Source: a virus. Taken from it: DNA of 53,362 bases. Positions within the stretch are counted from its first letter, which is position 1. The number at the start of each line of letters is the position of its first letter. Below are positions 28,971-34,871 of this stretch, piece after piece. The DNA lies in the IMG/VR virus record IMGVR_UViG_3300027749_000142, positions 1 to 53,362 of that record; one strand, written 5' to 3'. Under the pieces are notes generated by a model, which was given only the letters and a program-made list of their open reading frames with translations, was not told the DNA's origin and searched no databases. The translations under genes and the position numbers were made by a program.

Positions 28971-30965
28971 ATGGCCGAAGAAAAAAAAGAAAAAAAGATT
29001 GCTGCGTTGTTAAGGGGGTCCAATACAGAAGAACAAACAGCAATACAGGTTGTACCTGAGAACAATCTTTCTTCTAATAAAATTACTGGAAGTAAATCTG
29101 AAATTGGCACAGAAGAACTTGTCACTAGAATTTCTGACGTAGAAGCACTCATTCCAAAAATTGATATTAAAATTGGTAAAGTAAGTAAAAAAGTTGACAA
29201 TCTAAAAAGTTTAACAAATAAAAAGTTTGAACGAATCACCAAAAAAATCACCGAAGAGATTGATATTATTGCTGAAGGTCTCGATGATAATAATAAAAAA
29301 GTAACAAAATTATCTACACTAATTGAAAAACAAAAAAAAGAAAGTGAAAAAGATTCCAAGAATGCTGAAAAAGGCGATAATAAAATAATTACAATTCTAA
29401 CAAACATGTTAGACTTTATGAAATTGACTTTTGAAGAAGACAAATTAACAAGAGAACAACAAAATAATTTTAGTGAAGAACATAATTTAGAAAAAGAACG
29501 TAGAGACAAAGAACTTTTGGAAGCATTAAAAGGAATAAATGGGCCTACGGCTGAAAAGATTGTTGAAGATGATGATAAAGGTGGTTTTTTTGAAAAAATA
29601 TTGGGTGCCATGGCATCTATTTTAGGTCCACTAAAAACTTTTATGAATGTTTTAGGAAAATTATTTTCCACATTAAGCAAGTTTGTTACTTCCTTTGCAA
29701 GATTTATAGTTAGTGCCGGCAAAATATTATTTTCTGCTGCTAGATTGCTGTTTAGTCCTTTGGGTCTTGGTTTGTTAATCGCTGCAGCTGCTGGTTATTC
29801 TTTATACAAATTTTATGAATGGATTCAAAAGAATGACCAATCCAAATTGAGTCCATCAGAAGCTGCAGCTGCATTATCAGATGAACGAGAGGTTATAGCT
29901 CAAGCAAAACTCAAATTCAGAAAAGATGAGGTTACTAAAGATGAAATTGAACAAACACGCAAAGCGTTAACTGAGAATGTAACGGGTGGTAGAAAAAGAG
30001 CTGAAGAAATTAAAGCAATGCCTGAAGGTCCAGAAAAAGAAAAGGCATTGCAATCAATTGGTGGTGCCAGAAAACTAGAAGAAATTTTAGCAGATAAAAC
30101 TGAATATAAAGTACCCACTGGAAATGAAGTTGAAGCTTTACCTGATAGAGCTATACCAAGGCCAGATCCAAAAAAAGGAAATCCTGGTGCAACAATGTCT
30201 TGGGATAGACAGTGGAAAGGTATATTAGATCCAGTTACAGGACTTCAACTTTCTGTAACTAACAATAAAATTGCCGATAGGATGGATGCTGAAGCCAGCG
30301 CAAATCGTACTGGTGTTCCGCAAAATGTTATAGCTGCTGATAGGATGGATGCTGAAGCTAACAACATGCCGAATCCTATTGCTCAAAAAATTGCTGATAG
30401 GATGGATGCTGAAGCCAACTCAGAATCTATGCGGGCCATTGGAAAGGCAGCTACTCCAACCTCAAAGTTTGCTATAACTCCTGAAGAAGCACGTATCGCT
30501 TTGACAGGTTCTGACCGAGATATCGAACAACTTGGAGGCAGAGTCTACTTACAACGGATAGCTAACTCCACATCACCATCAACTCAATCTACGCCGGCGC
30601 CAGTACCAGCAACACCTTCTACATCAAGTTCAACTGAAGAAGGTATGAGTAATTATAAGGGTAGAAGCTCAACATCAGAAGTTACACCGGTTGTGCCAAC
30701 GCCAAAGCAAGTTCCTGAACCAGTATCTTCTGCAACTCCTATGCCAATGACACAAAATTTAGGATCAAAAGTTGCTGACATGTCGAATGATAATGCTTTA
30801 ACCAAGTCGGCTATGGAAATCAATGTAACTCCAAACAATTCAGTTAATAATGTTGTGGCTACAAACAAAAGTAATGTTCCACAAGCAGGTAATAAAATTC
30901 CTTCTGTTAGAAATCAAGAAGAAACATACCAGCGAATGATATTGGATAGTACCAGAATGGTATAA
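28971..30965 (+). CDS. Tape-measure-like tail protein
   Basis: 664 residues. Charged coiled coils fill residues ~50-190 (ISDVEALIPKIDIKIGKVSK; LTNKKFERITKKITEEID). A hydrophobic membrane-active-looking region follows at ~205-290 (FVTSFARFIVSAGKILFSAA; PLGLGLLIAAAAGYSLYKFY). The second half is Pro/Ala/Ser-rich with three ADRMDAEA repeats and ends ETYQRMILDSTRMV. This layout, and being last in the chaperone-led cluster, fits a tape-measure/gp29-type protein. A second inner-tail protein alongside the 761-residue one is the alternative. A bidirectional terminator follows. Confidence 0.6.
   Translation: MAEEKKEKKIAALLRGSNTEEQTAIQVVPENNLSSNKITGSKSEIGTEELVTRISDVEALIPKIDIKIGKVSKKVDNLKSLTNKKFERITKKITEEIDIIAEGLDDNNKKVTKLSTLIEKQKKESEKDSKNAEKGDNKIITILTNMLDFMKLTFEEDKLTREQQNNFSEEHNLEKERRDKELLEALKGINGPTAEKIVEDDDKGGFFEKILGAMASILGPLKTFMNVLGKLFSTLSKFVTSFARFIVSAGKILFSAARLLFSPLGLGLLIAAAAGYSLYKFYEWIQKNDQSKLSPSEAAAALSDEREVIAQAKLKFRKDEVTKDEIEQTRKALTENVTGGRKRAEEIKAMPEGPEKEKALQSIGGARKLEEILADKTEYKVPTGNEVEALPDRAIPRPDPKKGNPGATMSWDRQWKGILDPVTGLQLSVTNNKIADRMDAEASANRTGVPQNVIAADRMDAEANNMPNPIAQKIADRMDAEANSESMRAIGKAATPTSKFAITPEEARIALTGSDRDIEQLGGRVYLQRIANSTSPSTQSTPAPVPATPSTSSSTEEGMSNYKGRSSTSEVTPVVPTPKQVPEPVSSATPMPMTQNLGSKVADMSNDNALTKSAMEINVTPNNSVNNVVATNKSNVPQAGNKIPSVRNQEETYQRMILDSTRMV
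30273..30416 (+). repeat. Three dispersed ADRMDAEA repeats
   Basis: Near-identical 24-base units at 30273, 30336 and 30393, each coding ADRMDAEA, separated by 39 and 33 bases of unlike sequence. They fall in the linker-like second half of the tape-measure-like protein. Confidence 0.85.
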
Positions 30966-30970
30966 CAAAA

Positions 30971-30991
30971 AACCCCGCACAAGGCGGGGTT
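30971..30991. terminator. Bidirectional intrinsic terminator
   Basis: Stem AACCCCGC / GCGGGGTT with loop ACAAG. It is followed on the plus strand by CTTATTTT and flanked on the other side by AAAAAA, giving a T-run for the minus strand. It separates the convergent tape-measure-like and gp32 genes. Confidence 0.9.
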
Positions 30992-31016
30992 CTTATTTTG
31001 TAGGAAGAATCGATTA

Positions 31017-31904
31017 TTATTCTTCAGCTAACTTACTGAAGTAAGCCATATCATCGTCATCACCAACTAGTTCTGGTTCTTTAGTTGCAAACTTAGCAGG
31101 ATTGGCACGAGCCTCTGCTTTAATAGTTTCAACTGTAGTCTTAGGTGCAATTACTTCACCGTTTAAACCAAGAACCTTTTCAAGACGATTCTTCAAGTCA
31201 TCATATGTTTTGAATTCTTTATCAGTCACCAAAGTTTTTAGTGTATGTTCAGACTTCCAAATTGTTTCGAGTTCTTCATCATTGGTAGACAATGGCGCAG
31301 CTGACTCAAATTCAGACTTGTCATAGTTCTGATAACCTTCAACTTTACGAATCTTAATTTTAAAGTTAGCACCTTTCCACATATCAAATGGATTGATTGC
31401 TGTTTCATCTTCAAACTGAGGATTCATCGCTTCAGTAATCTTATCGAAAATCTTGGCACCAAACTTGAATAGTTTGACTTTGCCTTCATTTTCAGGATTC
31501 TTAGGGTCTGAAACAATATACACGTTAGTGATATAATTCAGTTTACGTTTTTGTTTACTAACGATATCACGATTAGCTTTAACACCAGAATTCCACAAAA
31601 CAGAATTGTGTTCACAGACAGGACATTGTTGGTTTTTAGTAGTCAAGCAGTTATCGATTAACCAACCACCAGGACCTTGGAATCCATGAGAGAAGATTTT
31701 AACCCATGGCAAAGATTCATCACCATCACCTTCAGATGCAGGAAGAAAACGGACAGTGGCCATGCCATTGCCTGCTTTATCCACAGATGGTTTCCAGAAT
31801 AGGTCTTTGTTTTCATCACCAGACGTTGCATTGAGAGATTCAATAGCCTTAGTGAGTTTGTCGAGATTGCCAGATTGGCGTTTGAGATTAGCAAATGAGC
31901 TCAT
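31017..31904 (-). CDS. 32: Single-stranded DNA-binding protein gp32
   Basis: 295 residues (T4 gp32 has 301). The zinc site is visible as H73, C86, C94 and C97 (HGFQGPGGWLIDNC, then CPVC). The N-terminus has the basic MSSFANLKRQSGNLDKL arm used for cooperative binding, and the C-terminus is acidic (ELVGDDDDMAYFSKLAEE), the tail that contacts replication partners. gp32 coats ssDNA at replication forks and in recombination. It has its own promoter and a leader with repeats, in keeping with autogenous control in T4. Shine-Dalgarno AAGGA. Confidence 0.96.
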   Translation of the reverse strand: MSSFANLKRQSGNLDKLTKAIESLNATSGDENKDLFWKPSVDKAGNGMATVRFLPASEGDGDESLPWVKIFSHGFQGPGGWLIDNCLTTKNQQCPVCEHNSVLWNSGVKANRDIVSKQKRKLNYITNVYIVSDPKNPENEGKVKLFKFGAKIFDKITEAMNPQFEDETAINPFDMWKGANFKIKIRKVEGYQNYDKSEFESAAPLSTNDEELETIWKSEHTLKTLVTDKEFKTYDDLKNRLEKVLGLNGEVIAPKTTVETIKAEARANPAKFATKEPELVGDDDDMAYFSKLAEE

Positions 31905-31920
31905 TTTGTTTTCCTTATAA

Positions 31921-31944
31921 ACGGAGTATTAAATATTACGGAGT
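31921..31944 (-). promoter_or_regulatory. Repeated leader motif before gp32
   Basis: On the minus strand ACTCCGT occurs twice, 17 bases apart, in the AT-rich leader between promoter and gp32 RBS. In T4 the gp32 leader is the autoregulatory operator. That these repeats serve the same purpose is inference. Confidence 0.35.
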
Positions 31945-31971
31945 GTAAACGGTTTGTTTCACATGATGCAT

Positions 31972-32000
31972 AGTATATCATATATTTAGGCGCTTGTCAA
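31972..32000 (-). promoter_or_regulatory. sigma70-type promoter for gp32
   Basis: TTGACA (32000-31995), 17-base spacer, TATACT (31977-31972) on the minus strand. Predicted start near 31965 gives a ~60-base leader before gp32. The -35 box overlaps the end of the HAD gene. Confidence 0.8.
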
Positions 32001-32488
32001 ACGTATAATTTCAAGATTGCCAGAGTGGTTACCCAATCTTTGTGATATATGGCATGTCCACCAGCTCCTATAAATTGTTTGACGTTTATTTCAGTATCGT
32101 CAATCAATAAAGTATCTGGTCGAGCATACTCTTTTTTGTGCCGTTTTCCAGGCACAAGAATTGGTTTGAAGGTAATATTATGTTTCTTCAACCAATTAAT
32201 TTTTTGTTCTTGCACATCTTCATGTACCTCAGGTCTTGCCGTTGAGGAAAGAATTTCAGTTGGAATATGAATTTTGTTTAGATAATCTAATCCAACTTGT
32301 GCATCATCCATAAGTGGAAGTTTTTCGAAGCCTTTGTTATCAATCATTTGACGGAAATAAGGTTCAAACTTTTTTTCTTTTTCGGCTTGGCGTGGATGAA
32401 TTCCGTGCTGCCTAATGTATTCACGATTAAAGTCAGCAATGACACCATCCATGTCTAGATAGATTTTGGTGATTTTATAAAACGGCAT
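31997..32488 (-). CDS. HAD-family 5'-nucleotidase-like phosphatase
   Basis: 163 residues. YLDMDGVIADFN carries the HAD nucleophile and acid/base (D12, D14). LSSTARPE fits motif II with a Ser, and LLIDDTEINVKQF is motif IV. The short size and DMDGV form fit the 5'(3')-deoxyribonucleotidase branch, so nucleotide metabolism is likely. It overlaps gp59 by 14 bases and lies between gp59 and gp32. Confidence 0.8.
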   Translation of the reverse strand: MPFYKITKIYLDMDGVIADFNREYIRQHGIHPRQAEKEKKFEPYFRQMIDNKGFEKLPLMDDAQVGLDYLNKIHIPTEILSSTARPEVHEDVQEQKINWLKKHNITFKPILVPGKRHKKEYARPDTLLIDDTEINVKQFIGAGGHAIYHKDWVTTLAILKLYV

Positions 32489-33077
32489 AATCTTTAATTT
32501 TCTCTTGCAATATATTCTTCATTTTGTTCTTGTCGTAAAACAAAAACGGTTTGTATTTTTCACATTTATTTTTCAATTCAGGCCAAACAATATCATCAAT
32601 AATCTTTTTCTCCCACATGGGAAAGAAGTTTAGTAAATCATTCAAAATAACCAGAGTTTCAATCGCAACTTTACCATGCATTGTTTCTACCAATAACTTT
32701 GGATAGTTGCCTGATTCCACTTTGAAGATATTATTGTGGTTATCCAATACATGTATTATATCAGATTCAAACTGATATGTCAAGCTCTGGATTCTTTTTT
32801 GCCACTTTTTATAGTTTTCTTCATTGTCAGGTCCTGTTATATCACCAACCCAATTAACGTCTTGGACTATGAAGTTGGAGATATAATAGTTCCTGAGTTC
32901 ATCCAACGAGTATTTCCTAGACAAACGATAGAACGTAAACTTATCCTTTCTTATTGAAAAGGATTGTTTAGAAACATTCGTTTTACCATTGTACTTTACA
33001 TAGTCATAAGAACCTGTGAAGTGTAACTTGAGAGCATGAAACATGGCAAACGCTGCGAAGCCAGTATTCTCACTCAT
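32475..33077 (-). CDS. 59: Helicase loader gp59
   Basis: 200 residues (T4 gp59 has 217). GSYDYVKYNGKTNVSKQSFS, KDKFTFYRLSRKYSLDELRN and YYISNFIVQDVNWVGDITG align well with the remembered T4 gp59 sequence (GKYDVIKYN...RRDKYFFQKLSEKY...ISNLV...WIGDI). gp59 loads the replicative helicase on gp32-coated forks. Order gp33-gp59-gp32 is as in T4. ATGA overlap with gp33. Confidence 0.88.
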   Translation of the reverse strand: MSENTGFAAFAMFHALKLHFTGSYDYVKYNGKTNVSKQSFSIRKDKFTFYRLSRKYSLDELRNYYISNFIVQDVNWVGDITGPDNEENYKKWQKRIQSLTYQFESDIIHVLDNHNNIFKVESGNYPKLLVETMHGKVAIETLVILNDLLNFFPMWEKKIIDDIVWPELKNKCEKYKPFLFYDKNKMKNILQEKIKDYAVL

Positions 33078-33295
33078 AACGGTAGTTTAGATGTTTTCCT
33101 TAGCATGTTAGCATCTTGCGCTTCTTCTCTAATACGACCTTTTAATGCGGCTGATATTAGAGAAGAAGCAACTTCAATTTCCAAGCCAGTTGTTTTACAA
33201 TGTTCTAGGATGGCATCCATATGTGTACACCGCAAACGAATGGCCAAGTCTCTAATCATTAGACTGAATTCAGATATTTCATTTTTAGTTGGCAT
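33074..33295 (-). CDS. 33: Late transcription co-activator gp33
   Basis: 73 residues. EFSLMIRDLAIRLRCTHMDA, ILEHCKTTGLEIEVASSLIS, AALKGRIREEAQDANML is the pattern of short gp33 proteins in T4-like phages of aquatic bacteria. It bridges host RNA polymerase, the late sigma factor gp55 and the sliding clamp. Small size and location beside gp59 agree. Its presence predicts TATAAATA-type late promoters. Confidence 0.85.
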   Translation of the reverse strand: MPTKNEISEFSLMIRDLAIRLRCTHMDAILEHCKTTGLEIEVASSLISAALKGRIREEAQDANMLRKTSKLPL

Positions 33296-33321
33296 AGTAG
33301 TTTAAGTATTCAAAGATATAC

Positions 33322-33350
33322 ATTATAAGGTATCACAAGTCAAATGTCAA
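33322..33350 (-). promoter_or_regulatory. Consensus sigma70 promoter for gp33-gp59-HAD
   Basis: TTGACA (33350-33345), 17-base spacer, TATAAT (33327-33322) on the minus strand: both boxes perfect. It lies directly upstream of gp33. Confidence 0.88.
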
Positions 33351-33353
33351 CAA

Positions 33354-33887
33354 CTATATTGATTTGTACCGATAAAAGATGTGATTACCAATCTTAGAGA
33401 CAACTGGTAGATTCCAACCCGGATTTACATAGTCGGCATGATAGAACATAGCTTTCTTTAAGTAAAGCAATTCATGTGCTATAGGTTCTGTTAAAGCTTT
33501 TCTTGCAACAATAAGAGATTCTTCCCATGAATACTTGTTCTTGGCAGAAAGGTTTTCTTTCATGCAAGTCCAAGAAAATTGGCAAGTTACTTTGCCATTG
33601 ATATTGTCTCTTTGGTGTACTACATTGCAGATTGAGGATGAATATCTGCCAGAATTAGCACGATTCAATGTTACTTGTGCTACTGCTAGTTTACCCTCGA
33701 ATGATTCTGTTGCAGCTTCATAGTATATGTTCTCTGCAAGACAGTTCATTTCTTTTTTGAATTCCATTCCAACTATATGCTTTGTTGATGGACTGGTGGC
33801 CAATGATTGTTGAAAAGTTGCTGTGAATGTACATAAACTTATTGTGATTAATGAAATAAAAAGGAATTTCTTTTTACTTAACTTCAT
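33354..33887 (-). CDS. SleB/CwlJ-type cell-wall hydrolase, exported
   Basis: 177 residues with an N-terminal signal or signal-anchor (KKFLFISLITISLCTFTATF). CLAENIYYEAATESFEGKLA, VAQVTLNRANSGRYSSSICN, VTCQFSWTC and AMFYHADYVNPGW are the conserved blocks of the SleB-like family; E57 in YYEA is the likely catalytic Glu. Acting in the periplasm on peptidoglycan, it is the best endolysin candidate in the window; no holin is identified next to it. Strong Shine-Dalgarno (AAGGAG). Confidence 0.88.
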   Translation of the reverse strand: MKLSKKKFLFISLITISLCTFTATFQQSLATSPSTKHIVGMEFKKEMNCLAENIYYEAATESFEGKLAVAQVTLNRANSGRYSSSICNVVHQRDNINGKVTCQFSWTCMKENLSAKNKYSWEESLIVARKALTEPIAHELLYLKKAMFYHADYVNPGWNLPVVSKIGNHIFYRYKSI

Positions 33888-33910
33888 CGGTTCTCCTTGT
33901 GTGTGTTTAA

Positions 33911-33926
33911 CAGGCCCGAAGGCCTG
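33911..33926 (-). terminator. TTCG-loop hairpin after the 93-residue gene
   Basis: Minus-strand RNA CAGGCC-TTCG-GGCCTG, a very stable tetraloop hairpin 7 bases past the stop of 33934-34215. The downstream T-run is weak (TTAAAC), so it may be a partial terminator or an mRNA stabiliser. Confidence 0.6.
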
Positions 33927-33933
33927 CTCCCAA

Positions 33934-34215
33934 TCAAGAGTTCTTTTTAGTAAGAACTTTTACAGCTGGTGCTGCATCAGGAAGATTAGACACGAAACCA
34001 TTTAAGGTTGAAGCCTTAATGATAATGTCTGATTCCAATGGGATTGAAGGTAAGGCGGGATGTTCAGGTGGTGTTTCACCTTTAGCCTTGGCGGTTTCTA
34101 CTACGACATGCCAATTGGATTGGATCCTATTAGATTGTGCGTGATAGTCATCGAATAACATGTCTCTTGCCATTTTTAAAAGCTCGAGACGGATTTCAAA
34201 TGGTGTCATACTCAT
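33934..34215 (-). CDS. Conserved small phage protein
   Basis: 93 residues, Shine-Dalgarno AAGGAG six bases before ATG. MTPFEIRLELLKMARDMLFD and YHAQSNRIQSNWHVVVETAK are helical and recur in my memory of T4-like aquatic phages, always unassigned. The C-terminal half (DIIIKASTLNGFVSN) resembles a short beta-hairpin plus basic tail. Function unknown. Confidence 0.75.
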   Translation of the reverse strand: MSMTPFEIRLELLKMARDMLFDDYHAQSNRIQSNWHVVVETAKAKGETPPEHPALPSIPLESDIIIKASTLNGFVSNLPDAAPAVKVLTKKNS

Positions 34216-34241
34216 ATTTACTCCTTGTGTTGTAGTGTGTG

Positions 34242-34271
34242 TTATACTGACTTTTATGTTTGTCAGTATAA
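34242..34271 (-). other. 10-bp perfect stem-loop in the leader of the 93-residue gene
   Basis: TTATACTGAC / GTCAGTATAA with a 10-base loop. It sits between the conserved-loop hairpin at 34279 and the start at 34215, with no T-run on the minus strand. It may protect the message or separate two transcripts. Confidence 0.55.
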
Positions 34272-34278
34272 TTATTTA

Positions 34279-34311
34279 GGCAGTTTAATTCCGTTACGAG
34301 GATAAACTACC
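34279..34311 (-). ncRNA. Conserved-loop hairpin, copy 1
   Basis: Minus-strand stem GGTAGTTTA / TAAACTGCC (9 bp, one G-U pair) closing the 15-nt loop TCCTCGTAACGGAAT. The plus-strand version would carry a C-A mismatch, so the minus-strand RNA is the folded form. The loop is 14/15 identical to that at 34533-34547 while the stem differs. It follows the 55-residue gene. Confidence 0.65.
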
Positions 34312-34329
34312 AAAAACCATAATCGATTT

Positions 34330-34497
34330 TCAACTCGATTTTTTGGCTGCTTTCTTAGCTTCTGCTTTCTTAGCTACAGGCTTAGCACTTTCTTTCTTAA
34401 CTGTTGCTGCTGGTGCAGCCGGTTTTGCTGGTGCTGAAGATTGTGCGAAAGAAACAGTTGCGAATGCTAACATTACTAGTGCGATAATTGATTTCAT
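34330..34497 (-). CDS. 55-residue exported Ala/Lys/Pro-rich peptide
   Basis: Short gene with an excellent Shine-Dalgarno (AAAGGA, six bases before ATG). MKSIIALVMLAFATVSFA is a clear signal peptide with cleavage before QSSAPAK. The mature ~37 residues are only Ala, Lys, Pro, Ser, Val, Thr and Glu (PAAPAATVKKESAKP, KKAEAKKAAKKSS), a strongly basic, disordered, histone-tail-like peptide. It sits between two hairpins with the same loop and just downstream of the tmRNA. Export to the periplasm is likely; its role (membrane, wall or nucleic-acid binding) is unknown. Confidence 0.75.
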   Translation of the reverse strand: MKSIIALVMLAFATVSFAQSSAPAKPAAPAATVKKESAKPVAKKAEAKKAAKKSS

Positions 34498-34524
34498 ATT
34501 GATTCCTTTAAAAAATTTAAAACT

Positions 34525-34555
34525 GATAGGTTATTCTGTTACGAGGAAACCTATC
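34525..34555 (-). ncRNA. Conserved-loop hairpin, copy 2, at the 3' end of the tmRNA coding piece
   Basis: Minus-strand perfect 8-bp stem GATAGGTT / AACCTATC with loop TCCTCGTAACAGAAT. It is followed by AGTTTTAAATTTTTT, so it may define the 3' end of the tmRNA piece as a terminator or processing site. It also lies in front of the 55-residue gene. Confidence 0.65.
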
Positions 34556-34572
34556 GAAACCCTAGTCAGCGT

Positions 34573-34605
34573 TTAGGCTGCCAATGCGAACTGTGAGTCG
34601 TTTGC
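34573..34605 (-). other. tmRNA tag reading frame (ANDSQFALAA-stop)
   Basis: Resume codon GCA then AAC GAC TCA CAG TTC GCA TTG GCA GCC TAA. ANDSQFALAA ends in the LAA signal recognised by ClpXP-type proteases and has the length of the E. coli tag ANDENYALAA. The upstream AGTAAAC fits the resume-site context. Confidence 0.92.
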
Positions 34606-34752
34606 GTTTACTTTATTTTCTTCTTTTTACATCGTTGCTGATGTGCTGTCCACTCTGTTACTCTTTGCCCTGTCGAAACTAGTCTCCCCCATCAAAAACA
34701 GTCTTGTATATGAATGCACTATGGACTTATAACATCTGACCCAAACTGCTTA

Positions 34753-34829
34753 TGGTGGAGGAGGGGGGATTCGCACCCCCGTCCAGAACACTTTTCTCTT
34801 TGCTTCATACAGCAATATCACTTAATCAT
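34753..34829 (-). ncRNA. ssrA: tmRNA acceptor (tRNA-like) piece of a permuted ssrA
   Basis: The 3' end is GGACGGGGGTGCGAATC then CCCCCCTCCTCCACCA: a 5-bp G/C T-arm with a 7-base loop (TGCGAAT), a seven-base acceptor strand, discriminator A and encoded CCA. There is no room or sequence for a normal tRNA 5' half in front; the matching 5' acceptor strand starts 62 bases downstream at 34690. The 5' end is set at the predicted transcription start; processing may shorten it. Confidence 0.85.
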
Positions 34830-34835
34830 GTGAGT

Positions 34836-34864
34836 ATTATACATCAGTCAAAGACTAATGGCAA
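34836..34864 (-). promoter_or_regulatory. sigma70-type promoter of the tmRNA
   Basis: TTGCCA (34864-34859), 17-base spacer, TATAAT (34841-34836) on the minus strand, between the nuclease stop and the acceptor piece. Predicted start ~34829. The -35 box is the TTGCCA variant seen at three other promoters here. Confidence 0.82.
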
Positions 34865-34871
34865 GAAATAT

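Larger units (their letters stand above)
34525..34690 (-). ncRNA. ssrA: tmRNA coding (mRNA-like) piece of a permuted ssrA
   Basis: Starts GGGGGAGACTAGTTTCGACA, the usual tmRNA 5' end with acceptor strand and D-loop-like part. A hairpin ACATC-AGCAAC-GATGT (pseudoknot-1 position) and an A-rich stretch precede the tag reading frame (34605-34573). The 5' GGGGGAG pairs with CTCCTCC of the acceptor piece over all seven positions (one G-U), and ACAGC pairs with GCTGT there as a helix-2 candidate. The piece lies downstream of the acceptor piece, the reverse of one-piece tmRNA. The 3' end is taken at the hairpin and is approximate. Confidence 0.88.

Noticed and set aside
34343-34576. Plus-strand frame resembling a membrane protein
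   Set aside because: It is antisense to the 55-residue signal-peptide gene and the tmRNA hairpin, has no Shine-Dalgarno, and its hydrophobic look comes from the complementary Ala/Lys codons.
34753-34829. Ordinary tRNA gene
   Set aside because: The T-arm and CCA are tRNA-like, but there is no D-arm, anticodon arm or 5' acceptor strand in front. The matching GGGGGAG lies downstream at 34690 with a tag reading frame, which means tmRNA.
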